Shown in pieces: positions 19,755 through 29,242 of a stretch of DNA of 36,532 bases. Made by a program: the position numbers and the translations under genes. The DNA comes from Candidatus Omnitrophota bacterium (GTDB lineage: Bacteria; Omnitrophota; Gorgyraeia; 2-01-FULL-45-10), in the NCBI GenBank assembly GCA_003142795.1, contig PLNN01000059.1, positions 1 to 36,532 on the forward strand. The letters are read 5' to 3'. Below the pieces are notes generated by a model that saw only the letters and a program-made list of their open reading frames with translations, made no database searches and was not told where the DNA came from. Numbering within the stretch: the first letter of the stretch is position 1; each line of letters starts with the position of its first letter.

Positions 19755-19847
19755 CGCTCCCTACGCTGGCATGACCCAGATCAGGTTCCATGGGTAATCG
19801 GCTCACCATGCCGAACTCTCAGGCCGTCTTCACAGCCTCCCCAGATC
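19755..19847 (-). ncRNA. TPP (THI-box) riboswitch aptamer
   Basis: Minus strand CTGGGGAGGCTGTGAAGACGGCCTGAGAG...ACCCATGGAACCTGATCTGGGTCATGCCAGCGTAGGGA, matching the conserved THI-box, directly upstream of thiE. Confidence 0.96.
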
Positions 19848-19874
19848 TTAAAAAATATATTTAAAAAATCGGTT

Positions 19875-20051
19875 CTATTTCTCTTTCATCAAGAGAGTTA
19901 TCGCAAGAAGCAGGCATACCGCCGAAAATTCCAGGAAAGCGCTTGCAAATATACCGCCTATCGGTTTTACGGTCAGACGGGAGATGATACCGACTATGAT
20001 GCTTATTACTGCTATCACTATAACTCCATCCACGATCTTCTTCATGCGCAT
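19875..20051 (-). CDS. Small two-helix membrane protein (58 aa), not in the supplied ORF track
   Basis: MRMKKIVDGVIVIAVISIIVGIISRLTVKPIGGIFASAFLEFSAVCLLLAITLLMKEK*; SD aaaaggaggatgcgcATG. Confidence 0.75.
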   Translation of the reverse strand: MRMKKIVDGVIVIAVISIIVGIISRLTVKPIGGIFASAFLEFSAVCLLLAITLLMKEK

Positions 20052-20080
20052 CCTCCTTTTTCTTCTTTAAACTTATCACA

Positions 20081-20764
20081 TTATATCGGCTTTGTCAAGA
20101 CGGCCAATGAATCCTTACCTTTATTGAATAAAAGGTCTATCGCCGACATAAAGGGAACGAAAGGCTCATAGCCCTGCACGTATTCAGGGTGCCTGAAGTC
20201 CTGGTATACAAGTTTTATGCCGTTTGCGACGAAGAGGTCTTCCTCAAGATAGCCTTTGCCGCCGAGACCCGAAAGATACGTATCCGCCTTCATGGCTTTG
20301 CATATATCTATGATGCGCCGGGTATTCGTTGTCTTTATGCCAAGGTGGGATTCAGAATATATATCCTTATCTATGCCGAAAAAACTATTGATATGCTTTA
20401 TAAGGTATATATTAAGATCTATAAGCCGTTCCCACTCTTTTGCATAAACAGCCTCAAAGAAATCCCCGTAATCTTTGAAGTGCGCGGATCTCGCGTAATT
20501 AACGCTCAAAGCCTTCCAGTGCCTACGCATCCATTCCTGGGAGTTGTCTATACGGACATCGGCGATATTAGGATAGGCATTTTCAGTCACTACGGGCACG
20601 GTCAGCCACATCGACCCGTCCTTCGTCCTTATGCGGTTGCGGTTCTGATACTCGCGTTTTTTATACTGCACGTTATCCAGGAAGACGAACGCGTCGCTAT
20701 GGTATATTTTATGAAAATATCCAAGCCACGGTATATATTGAGGCTGGTGGACGGATATTATCAT
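20081..20764 (-). CDS. WbqC-like family protein
   Basis: MIISVHQPQYIPWLGYFHKIYHSDAFVFLDNVQYKKREYQNRNRIRTKDGSMWLTVPV. Confidence 0.92.
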   Translation of the reverse strand: MIISVHQPQYIPWLGYFHKIYHSDAFVFLDNVQYKKREYQNRNRIRTKDGSMWLTVPVVTENAYPNIADVRIDNSQEWMRRHWKALSVNYARSAHFKDYGDFFEAVYAKEWERLIDLNIYLIKHINSFFGIDKDIYSESHLGIKTTNTRRIIDICKAMKADTYLSGLGGKGYLEEDLFVANGIKLVYQDFRHPEYVQGYEPFVPFMSAIDLLFNKGKDSLAVLTKPI

Positions 20765-21918
20765 ATCCCCGCCAGGCGTTTATATATGCCGCTGATCTCC
20801 CGGACCATTTTATCTTCGTCGAAATGTGAACTTACCCATTCTCGCGCCGCCGCGCCCATCACTTTCCTCCTGTTTCCGTCTCTGAGCAACTCTATGACCG
20901 CCTTCGCCGTCCCTCTGGCATCCCGCGGCTTAATGAGGATGCCGGTTTTGCCATTCTTTACTATATCGGGTATCCCGCCTACACTGGTGGCTACAACCGG
21001 TTTGCCGGAAGCCCCGGCTTCCAGGAGCACCCTCCCTACCGCCTCGTTCAGGGATGTCAGGACAAGCACATCCAGTATGGATAAAATTTCCGGAACGTCG
21101 TCACGCCATCCGGTAAAAACCACCCTTCCCGCAATGCCCATGCGGGCGCATAATTGCATCAGGTTCTCTTTGAGAGAGCCATCCCCCACGATAAGAAACC
21201 TGGCTTGCGGAATTTCATCCGATATGAATTTAGCCGCTTCTACGAAATATCTGCAGCCTTTAACGGTCTCAAGCCGGCTTACCATTCCCACAAGAAGGTC
21301 CTCCGGGCTAACGTTGAATTCCGATCTCTTATTAGCTGCGCCGGATGCGGCCTTTTCGAAAATGGAAAGATCCAGCCCGCTCTCAACGATCTCTATTCTC
21401 TTGTCCTCGCATATATCACGCGAAAGCAGCTCTCTCTTTTCGGCTTCCGTAAATACCACCATCTTGTCGGTAAAAAATGAGGCTATCTTTTCCAGGATAA
21501 CGATCATCCCGCTTCCGATAGCGCCGAAATAACCGTAAAAATTATTTCCGTGAGGCGTATGCACAATGACCGGTACCCGGGCGATCCTCGCGGCTATCCT
21601 CCCCAAAAAACCGGCCTTTGCGGTGTGCGTGTGGACTGCGTCGAATTTTCCTTTCCGGATGGCGGAGTATATACCGAAAAAAGCCGCAATATCATGGACT
21701 GGATTTATCTCTCTCTGCAAATACGGCACGCGAATGATGTTATCTTTAAATTCTTCGAGAAAGGCCCTCGTCGGTTTTGAAGGGTAACTCGTAATGCCCA
21801 TTATAAGTTTTACGTCATACTGGTCCTTCGGCAGCCGGCGGCAGATTGCCCTTATGATATCGGGCGGGCCCTCCCAGTCCATGCGCGTTATAACTTCGGC
21901 GATCTTCATCTTTTCCAT
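20761..21918 (-). CDS. Glycosyltransferase family 4
   Basis: FDAVHTHTAKAGFLGRIAARIARVPVIVHTPHG, VGMVSRLETVKGCRYFVEAA, SLNEAVGRVLLEAGASGKPVVATSVGGIPDIV. Confidence 0.92.
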   Translation of the reverse strand: MEKMKIAEVITRMDWEGPPDIIRAICRRLPKDQYDVKLIMGITSYPSKPTRAFLEEFKDNIIRVPYLQREINPVHDIAAFFGIYSAIRKGKFDAVHTHTAKAGFLGRIAARIARVPVIVHTPHGNNFYGYFGAIGSGMIVILEKIASFFTDKMVVFTEAEKRELLSRDICEDKRIEIVESGLDLSIFEKAASGAANKRSEFNVSPEDLLVGMVSRLETVKGCRYFVEAAKFISDEIPQARFLIVGDGSLKENLMQLCARMGIAGRVVFTGWRDDVPEILSILDVLVLTSLNEAVGRVLLEAGASGKPVVATSVGGIPDIVKNGKTGILIKPRDARGTAKAVIELLRDGNRRKVMGAAAREWVSSHFDEDKMVREISGIYKRLAGI

Positions 21919-21925
21919 CAAGACC

Positions 21926-23080
21926 TCAATACCTGTACAATTCCGTGCACCTGGCACACGCAGGAAAAGTCCTCTGTCCCTTAAGCTCTTTCCTGAACGT
22001 GATCGCCTTTTCGTTGTTCCATAGTTCTTTAAATCCGCTGCTTGCGATATTCCCGTAAGAATAGGTAAGGTTGAGGCAAGGCCTCATCTCGCCGTCCGGC
22101 AGGATATAAGCCGTCATCCACGGACTTAAGCATCTATTTGCGTAGCCGGAAGGCACGCATGAGGGATCCGCATAATATTCCAGCAGGGACTTTCCGGAAA
22201 ACGCCGGATAAAAGTCCGTCTTAAAACCGTATTTGCCCTCCGATATCTTCCTGATCTTTTCGTTCAAGACCCCGGCATCTATACCCGGGTCGAATACGAA
22301 GCCTTCCCACCCCGTCGATTTGCAGCCCAGGATATCGTCGCACTTTCTCTGCTTGAGCAACAATTCATGATCGATAAAGACCAGGTTATGGAATGTCAAA
22401 GAGTCGGCGCCGCTTTCGGCGGCCACCTCCAGCAGCTCGTCCAGATATAAATAGTTGTATTTCGTAATAGTGCATTGAAGGTTCAGGAGCGGCTTCTTTC
22501 TGCCGGCATTTGCCTTGAGATCTTTTAGCTTCGCCAAGCCTCTCATTATCGTATCGAATAAGCCTGCCGAGCCGCGTATTTTATCGTGCAGCGCCGCATT
22601 CCCGTCCAGGGAAACGTTCAGCTCGTCGAGGCCGCTTTCCAGGATATCCTCCGCCGAGCGTCCTATAAGAGAACCGTTCGTTATCATCAGGCAGTGCATG
22701 CCTCTTTCCTTTATGCGCTTTATCAGCCCTGTGCATCCCGGATATAGGAGCGGTTCGCCGCCGAAAAGGGTGATGTTCGGTTTGAATGGCGCAACATCGT
22801 CTATCAATCCGTAAAGTACGGATAGCTCCAATTCTTTATTGACCTCGTTTGGGCCGTACCTCTTCGTGACACCCCTGGCTCCCCACTGGCCGCACATCTT
22901 ACAGCGGAGATTGCAGCGATAGGTCAAGAACAGGGTTATCGACTCCGGGTAACCGCTCTTGCCGGACCCATACAGGTAATAGAGATACCCCCTGAGCCTT
23001 TTGGCAAATACGGTAAAGGCATATGCCGGCTGCATCAGGCCCTTGCCCAGAAATCTTTTCAAATTATTTTTCTGTATCAT
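21926..23080 (-). CDS. Radical SAM protein with SPASM-like C-terminal cysteines
   Basis: LFLTYRCNLRCKMCGQWG; GGEPLLYPG; C-terminal CLSPWMTAYILPDGEMRPC...FPACARCTELYRY. Confidence 0.92.
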   Translation of the reverse strand: MIQKNNLKRFLGKGLMQPAYAFTVFAKRLRGYLYYLYGSGKSGYPESITLFLTYRCNLRCKMCGQWGARGVTKRYGPNEVNKELELSVLYGLIDDVAPFKPNITLFGGEPLLYPGCTGLIKRIKERGMHCLMITNGSLIGRSAEDILESGLDELNVSLDGNAALHDKIRGSAGLFDTIMRGLAKLKDLKANAGRKKPLLNLQCTITKYNYLYLDELLEVAAESGADSLTFHNLVFIDHELLLKQRKCDDILGCKSTGWEGFVFDPGIDAGVLNEKIRKISEGKYGFKTDFYPAFSGKSLLEYYADPSCVPSGYANRCLSPWMTAYILPDGEMRPCLNLTYSYGNIASSGFKELWNNEKAITFRKELKGQRTFPACARCTELYRY

Positions 23081-24258
23081 ATATTCCTGATCAATTCCGC
23101 CATCTTTTCAAGGACTTTTCCGTCGACCGATGGATGCACGGGAAGCGTCAACAGGCGCCGCGAAATACTGCCCGCATTCGGGAAATCCTCTTTTTTATAT
23201 CCGATGTCGAACATGTGATGGACCGGCTTGCTGTACATGCGCGATGCCTCTATGCCGTTATGCCATAATATCTCCGCTGCCGCATCCCTGGCCTCCGTGG
23301 TTTCAAACAGGATGGGGAACCGGTTAAAGGCCGGACGCGTATTACCCGGAACGCGCGGCACGGTCAGCCCTCTAACGTTTTTCAACACGCTAATGAGGCG
23401 CATGCCGTTATTATACCGTTTTAGAAAAAAGCCTTCGGCCCTTTCTGCAAGTATCGCCCCAAGGCCCGACTGAAAATACGATATTCCTTCCACCGGAAAA
23501 TCATGCGACGGGGCGGTATCTTTAAAATTTGATATTATGGGACTGCCGATCCCATAAATTAACGGGTCAGTCCCTAAACGCACTATTACTACTTTAAAAA
23601 ACGCCAGGGCCTCCCGAAACCAGGTTTCATCCTTCAATCCCTCTAAAATTTTTTCTATCTCCGAGGCCAGCTTTTCGTTGTCGGTCACGATGCATCCGCC
23701 TCCCCCGAGAGGGATATTCTTCCCGCGGTTAAAACTGAAAAATCCTGCGTCGCCGAAAGAGCCCACGTACTCATTCCCTATCATGCTCCCGCTTGCCTGC
23801 GCACAGTCCTCTATCAGATAAGTATCCGCGCTCATCCTTTTTTTCAATCGTTCTATATCCCTTATGCAGATACCAAAAAGATGCACGCCTAACACAGCGA
23901 GCGTTTTGTCGGATATAGCCTTAAAAAGAGATCCCTCGTCCGGGTTAAAGTCTTCTGTACAGACGTCGTATAATACGGGCCTCAATCCGGCCTTCAGGAC
24001 CGCTGTTACAAGGCTGCCTGCCGTATAGGCGGGTAGCAGAACTTCGGTCTTGTGCGACATCTTCGCCATCGCCTTAAGGATAATATAAAACGAGGCTATC
24101 CCCGATGAGGTAAGATAAACATGTTCGGAGTGGACCCTGCCTCGCAGGACAGAAATGAATTCGCCTCTTGCGGACGGAGCATTCACGTATTTGACAGCGC
24201 GCAACATGTCGCGCCACCGGTACGGCACATCGATTATCGGAGTCCTGGCTAGCGTCAT
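23077..24258 (-). CDS. DegT/DnrJ/EryC1/StrS-type PLP aminotransferase
   Basis: VYLTSSGIASFYIILKAM, EVLLPAYTAGSLVTAVLKAGLRPVLYDV, LIEDCAQASGS, FFSFNRGKNIPLGGGGCIVTD. Confidence 0.9.
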   Translation of the reverse strand: MTLARTPIIDVPYRWRDMLRAVKYVNAPSARGEFISVLRGRVHSEHVYLTSSGIASFYIILKAMAKMSHKTEVLLPAYTAGSLVTAVLKAGLRPVLYDVCTEDFNPDEGSLFKAISDKTLAVLGVHLFGICIRDIERLKKRMSADTYLIEDCAQASGSMIGNEYVGSFGDAGFFSFNRGKNIPLGGGGCIVTDNEKLASEIEKILEGLKDETWFREALAFFKVVIVRLGTDPLIYGIGSPIISNFKDTAPSHDFPVEGISYFQSGLGAILAERAEGFFLKRYNNGMRLISVLKNVRGLTVPRVPGNTRPAFNRFPILFETTEARDAAAEILWHNGIEASRMYSKPVHHMFDIGYKKEDFPNAGSISRRLLTLPVHPSVDGKVLEKMAELIRNI

Positions 24259-24914
24259 CGATTTACCTTTACGATAATAACGGGCGCATATCGTTTTATG
24301 AAAAACCCCACATACTCTTTTTGAACTATTTCCAGGCCAAGACCCCTCAGCGCGGATTCTATCTCGCCGAGCTTATAGGCATTGAGGGGCAGGTCTTTTA
24401 CCGTGTCATCATAATATGGCGCCAGCTTGTATTTAAGGATAAGGAGCGGATTGGCGGCATTGCGGAAGTCGAAGATCATGACGCCGGATCTTTTGCATAC
24501 CCGTTTCATCTGGCCCAATATCCGGACGACCGCGCCTATGTCCTCCATGTTCAGGAGAACGTCTATGCAGACAACCGCGTCAAAAAATTCTTCTTCGAAC
24601 GGCAGGCTCGTCGCGTCCGCAGCTAACAGTTTTACGTTCTTTATTGCGCCGGCAGACATCCTCTTTTTCGCGAGCTCCAGGATCGCCTCATTTTTATCGA
24701 TGCCCCATATCTCCGCATCCGGTTTTTCGCGCGCCAGCTTTTCCAGGAACATGCCCTCGCCGCAGCCTACCTCCAGGATCCTGCCGCCGGATGGTTTGCA
24801 CAGCCAGGCGGCCCTATCCCTGACCCTGTCGCTCCAGTAACCGCTGGAATATTCCCCCCTTTGATGCGGGGCAGAAGTCATGTCATGAAGGATGCGATAG
24901 ATTTTTTTGATCAT
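24255..24914 (-). CDS. Class I SAM-dependent methyltransferase
   Basis: GRILEVGCGEGMFLEKLAREKPDAEIWGIDKNEAILELAKKRM; ATGA overlap with upstream gene at 24914. Confidence 0.88.
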   Translation of the reverse strand: MIKKIYRILHDMTSAPHQRGEYSSGYWSDRVRDRAAWLCKPSGGRILEVGCGEGMFLEKLAREKPDAEIWGIDKNEAILELAKKRMSAGAIKNVKLLAADATSLPFEEEFFDAVVCIDVLLNMEDIGAVVRILGQMKRVCKRSGVMIFDFRNAANPLLILKYKLAPYYDDTVKDLPLNAYKLGEIESALRGLGLEIVQKEYVGFFIKRYAPVIIVKVNR

Positions 24915-26617
24915 CTTCGGAAAATCCTTTCCCATGTGTCATAAGTACCGATCTTTTTTAATTTAAAGTTGGTTTTGAGCTCCGATATGAATTCGGGGTT
25001 CGTAATGACATTTTTGAACTGCCTTATGTCGTTATGCCCGACGCTGTAGACGACGAACCTGACCGAAGGGTTTTTGATACTATTCATAATATTTTCAAGG
25101 TCGTACCAGGCGGATTCTTTGGCATATGGCACGTCTTTGCCGGCCGATCTCAGGTAATAGACCATATCGCTCGGCGCCAGAACAGTGTCTCCCCGGGAAA
25201 GGTTCTTTCCGACGTATTGCACCGCTTCTTCCATGCCTGCCTCCCCGTAGCAATATCTCGTCAGGTAAGGTGCGTTTCGCTGGGTCATGTCCAGCGAAAT
25301 ATTCGAGGCTAAGGCCATAATGGCCAGGGATACCAGCGCCTTTTCGGAAAATCTGAAATGTTTTTTACGGGCATTTACCGCAAGATATACGAATAGGACC
25401 GGCAATAAATACAGGGCCGGTTTATAGATGACGGGAAGAACGGTATTTTTGATCCCTCCGTGCAGGGCAAGCGCCTCTCTTAACGTAAAGTTTATAAAAT
25501 ATATCGGATCGCCGATAAAAAAATAAAAATACGCCCCCGCCGCGAGGGCAAGAAGCGCGTATATTATAATGTCTTTTGCGCCGGTCCTGTTCCAGATATC
25601 CTTAAACATGAGCGCGGAAAGGATCGCCATTACCGGGAAGACCGGATAGTGATACTTGGGAAAACCGAACGACATTCCTCCCACAGCCAGATACCCAATA
25701 CCTAACAAAATAGCATAAATAACAAGAATGTCCGCCGGTTCGGCTATCTTTCTTTTTACAATGCCTAAAGACCGAACGGCCAGCGCTATCAGCGCCAATA
25801 TAAATAGATACGGCCCCACCCACAATGCAAATCTTGCGATGATCGTGGCGAATCCCAAAAATGGCGAACTGCCCGCGTCGATGGCGCCCTTTGTCAGGAA
25901 AGCGGAAAGACCATAATATATCGGCCCTTTTATATCCAGGCCGCTAGACCAGGAATACCAGGCCCACCATATAATAAAGATGATGATACCGAATATAGCG
26001 ATGAGCGCTGCCTGCGCAACGCCTTTCCAGTCCTTATTGAAGAGATAGTACGCCAGAATGGACAATATCAGGACGAGAGGCGTGGTAAGCTTTAGAGCAA
26101 GGCATATCGCAAAGACCGGCGCAAGTATAACGATATTCTTAAAGCTCATTTCTCCTTTGAGCCTGACGAACAGCAGGAGAAACGCCGTAAAGAGGGCGGG
26201 GAAAAACGTAGTGTCTTCGTAAGGGAGAAGCGATCCCTGGATCACCGCAGGCGTCGTAATGAATAAGACGGATGACAACAACGCGAATTTCAAACGGTCT
26301 TTTTGCTCTTTAAAAAGGACGCTGCCGAAAATAGATAAAAGGATGAGCTGGACAAAGATAGAGAAGACTCCCATCAACCGCGAAGATAAATTCGATATCC
26401 CAAGCAGTTTATACAAAAATATCTGCATGTTAAGATATACCGGCGGTGACCAGTAAGCCGGCCAGCCCAGGAAATCTACCGCTTTACCGGTCGAAATAAA
26501 CGTCTGGGCCGCGTAAGGCCAGCAAAACTCATCCGGAGTGAGAGGCGCGTTCATATTTGGCGCTATAAAGAAAAGATACAAAAGAAAACATGCCATAATA
26601 ATGATGAGCTTCTTCAT
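24911..26617 (-). CDS. GT39-like polytopic glycosyltransferase
   Basis: N-terminal APNMNAPLTPDEFCWPYAAQTFISTG acidic motif, many TM segments, C-terminal soluble domain. Confidence 0.75.
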   Translation of the reverse strand: MKKLIIIMACFLLYLFFIAPNMNAPLTPDEFCWPYAAQTFISTGKAVDFLGWPAYWSPPVYLNMQIFLYKLLGISNLSSRLMGVFSIFVQLILLSIFGSVLFKEQKDRLKFALLSSVLFITTPAVIQGSLLPYEDTTFFPALFTAFLLLFVRLKGEMSFKNIVILAPVFAICLALKLTTPLVLILSILAYYLFNKDWKGVAQAALIAIFGIIIFIIWWAWYSWSSGLDIKGPIYYGLSAFLTKGAIDAGSSPFLGFATIIARFALWVGPYLFILALIALAVRSLGIVKRKIAEPADILVIYAILLGIGYLAVGGMSFGFPKYHYPVFPVMAILSALMFKDIWNRTGAKDIIIYALLALAAGAYFYFFIGDPIYFINFTLREALALHGGIKNTVLPVIYKPALYLLPVLFVYLAVNARKKHFRFSEKALVSLAIMALASNISLDMTQRNAPYLTRYCYGEAGMEEAVQYVGKNLSRGDTVLAPSDMVYYLRSAGKDVPYAKESAWYDLENIMNSIKNPSVRFVVYSVGHNDIRQFKNVITNPEFISELKTNFKLKKIGTYDTWERIFRR

Positions 26618-28188
26618 CTTTGCGCTTTCCTGTCCTGTTTTGCGTCCAGCCGTTCCATGTTCACATCCTCCGGGTATACCTTGCGCGACAGCCCATGATA
26701 TATAACGAATTCCTCAAACCTGTCTTTTTTATAGCCGACATTCGATCTCTTCAGCGCCTCTTCCAACGCCCCGGATGAGCTCGCACACAATCTCTCGTCT
26801 ATTATGTATGCCGCGCCCTCCGCCTTCCGGACAGCGGCCGTATACTCCGGCTTCCTGTCATAAAAGGTAGGGTGGTAGAGCGTCGGCGAGATCAGGATCT
26901 TTTCTCTTGAATAGAACGTTACGGCATATGCCGTGCTGTAGTCCGAATACCCGTAAAATATCTTTCTCGGCAATAACCATCCGGACAGTTCGGAGTAATG
27001 GCGGTATTCCCTGTTTACAAATGCATATATATTGTCGCATCCATTATACAATATGATCACGGAAATGAGAACCGTCGCGACGATCTTCGAACGGTTCCGT
27101 ACCGCGGACAAGAAACTACCCGCGATGAGCGGAAATACCACATATAGGGGGATTACGTATCTCAGGCGGTTTATGCCGATCAAAAAGGCGTAGCACAACG
27201 AAAACCACAGGATATATATTACCGGGATGCCAATATTTTCTGTCTTTTTGCCGGGGGATGGCCGTATGAAAATTTTCATAGAGACCCAGGCCGCGGATAT
27301 AAAAAAGAGCGCGGTGTTAATGATGCCGGAGGCCGCAAAAAATAAGGCCGGGATCTTTGCCAACGCGGCCGGGACCGTGGAGATCCTCCACCAGATCCTG
27401 CTCATGATAATTTCTTTCATATTTGAAGAGGACGCAAGGACGCTTCGATCCAGTTTTAAGACCCTTCCGAGCGCCCTGAAAAGGGTCGCGTTAGGATACT
27501 GCATATTGTAGATTATGGCAGGAAGATATCCCGCCGTGAATCCAAGGGCAAACAGATAAAAATACTGCCGGCGAAAGAACCCCGCATGATCTTCCGCGAT
27601 CAGGACTGTCAATATCGTAAGGATGAACGGCATCATCGCAGGGCTAAGCCATAACCCCATTCCTGCCGTCACCCCCAATAAGGCATAAGAAATTGATACG
27701 TTGGGCGCCTTCTTTTCGCGGCACTTCATCACCAATAAGAGCGCCAGAGAGCCGAAGACCAGGGTGGCAGGATTTACGCTTCCGCATTCCATCGAACAAA
27801 TAACGACCTGAGAAGGCGGTATCAGCACAAGTATGAGCGCGTATATCGTGCCGGCGCGGTCCAGCGATCTTTTAGCGAGGATAAAGGCGGACAATACCCA
27901 GAGGCATGAGACCATGATTGCCGTCGAATAATAAGCGGCAATAGACATGCCGAACAGTTTGAACATCGCCGCCGTAACATAGCATAACAGCGTGCCGCTG
28001 TAATGGGCAAGCCACATATATGCCGGGAATTCCCTGAGTTCCGAAATATGTTTTGCCATCAGGAGAAAGACGGCGCTATCGCTCTCTATATTTACCGGCG
28101 GAAGGATATAGAGAAGCCGCACGGCCAGCCCGGCAGCGATCAGGACTGAAAAGAAAATAATAACACGTTTTTTCCCGGGAATATCCAT
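26614..28188 (-). CDS. GT39/PMT-like polytopic membrane protein
   Basis: VNIESDSAVFLLMAKHISELREFPAYMW acidic loop motif after TM1, many TM segments. Confidence 0.65.
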   Translation of the reverse strand: MDIPGKKRVIIFFSVLIAAGLAVRLLYILPPVNIESDSAVFLLMAKHISELREFPAYMWLAHYSGTLLCYVTAAMFKLFGMSIAAYYSTAIMVSCLWVLSAFILAKRSLDRAGTIYALILVLIPPSQVVICSMECGSVNPATLVFGSLALLLVMKCREKKAPNVSISYALLGVTAGMGLWLSPAMMPFILTILTVLIAEDHAGFFRRQYFYLFALGFTAGYLPAIIYNMQYPNATLFRALGRVLKLDRSVLASSSNMKEIIMSRIWWRISTVPAALAKIPALFFAASGIINTALFFISAAWVSMKIFIRPSPGKKTENIGIPVIYILWFSLCYAFLIGINRLRYVIPLYVVFPLIAGSFLSAVRNRSKIVATVLISVIILYNGCDNIYAFVNREYRHYSELSGWLLPRKIFYGYSDYSTAYAVTFYSREKILISPTLYHPTFYDRKPEYTAAVRKAEGAAYIIDERLCASSSGALEEALKRSNVGYKKDRFEEFVIYHGLSRKVYPEDVNMERLDAKQDRKAQR

Positions 28189-28195
28189 GGTCTTC

Positions 28196-29242
28196 CTAAT
28201 GCAATAACAGTTTTAATGACGCCTGCATGACGTCGCCCGGCGAAATCGCCTTTACGCATTTCATGGAGCTGCATTTCACGAAGTTGCAGGGCGCGCAATC
28301 CGACTTTTTATACATGACTTCCGCCTTCGGCGAAAGATGCCTCGGATCGAACCGCGCAAGGTCTCCGGGCCCGAATATAGCAACGAGAGGCGTCTTCAGG
28401 GCGGCCGCTATATGTATGAGCCCTGTGTCGTTGGAGATAAAAAGTCTTGCGCCTTTTATTAATGCGGCCGTTTCGCGCAGGTTCATCGCGCCGGCAAGAT
28501 TTATTACGTCCGGCCCGGACGCGGCTTTCAATTTATCCGCCAATTCAACCTCGGCAGCGGCGCCGGTAATGACAAATTTATAAGTTCCCTCTTTACGAAG
28601 GGCTTTTATAACTGCGGAAAAATTTTCGACCCCCCATCTGTGCAAAAGTTTACCTCCGGGATGGATGCCTATCATAATATCGTCCCCTGAGATGCCCCTA
28701 TCCTTCAATATCCCCGCGACTTTTGTTGCAGCATCTTTATCGATCGGGAAATCTATCTTTCTGTCAATCGCGTCCGCCCCCAAAGCCGCTGCCAGGTCTA
28801 TATCATATTCAGCCTCGCATCTCTTGCCAATAAGCGTTTCCGGTATCGTTATATCCAAAAACTTGCCGCGGCCATCCGTATCCCTGCCCGCCGTCAGGCG
28901 CGGATTTATGACGCCCAACAACAACCTCATCTTCAACGCCCCCATCTTTGACGCGATGGTGCGCATATTGATTGCCAGGTCGAATTTCTTCATGCGCAGG
29001 TCCAGAAGGATCTTTAAATTTTTACAAAGTATAAAAGCTTCATCTATATACGGCAGGTATTTTGCGACCTCATAACCATAGGGGCTAGTCAGGACCGAAA
29101 TGGACGCATCGGGATATTTTTCCCGCAGGGCGCGCAAGGCCGGCGTGGACAAGATTACATCCCCTATCCCGCCGAGATTAATAACCAGGATCTTGTTGAA
29201 TTTTGTATTAAAGGATTTTTTCAAGCTGCCTCCGCACCGCAT
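28196..29242 (-). CDS. Glycosyltransferase family 9 (heptosyltransferase-like)
   Basis: KILVINLGGIGDVILSTPALRALREKYPDASISVLTS, HPGGKLLHRWGVENF, ISNDTGLIHIAAALKTPLVAIFG; start uncertain (TTG at 29224 possible). Confidence 0.9.
   Translation of the reverse strand: MRCGGSLKKSFNTKFNKILVINLGGIGDVILSTPALRALREKYPDASISVLTSPYGYEVAKYLPYIDEAFILCKNLKILLDLRMKKFDLAINMRTIASKMGALKMRLLLGVINPRLTAGRDTDGRGKFLDITIPETLIGKRCEAEYDIDLAAALGADAIDRKIDFPIDKDAATKVAGILKDRGISGDDIMIGIHPGGKLLHRWGVENFSAVIKALRKEGTYKFVITGAAAEVELADKLKAASGPDVINLAGAMNLRETAALIKGARLFISNDTGLIHIAAALKTPLVAIFGPGDLARFDPRHLSPKAEVMYKKSDCAPCNFVKCSSMKCVKAISPGDVMQASLKLLLH

Noticed and set aside
19861-20079. ORF-track call of 72 aa
   Set aside because: Charged, non-domain-like translation; the alternative frame (19875..20051) has an SD and clear TM segments.
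20189-21532. Long plus-strand ORF (447 aa)
   Set aside because: Antisense to the WbqC-like and GT4 genes, no recognisable motifs; shadow ORF.
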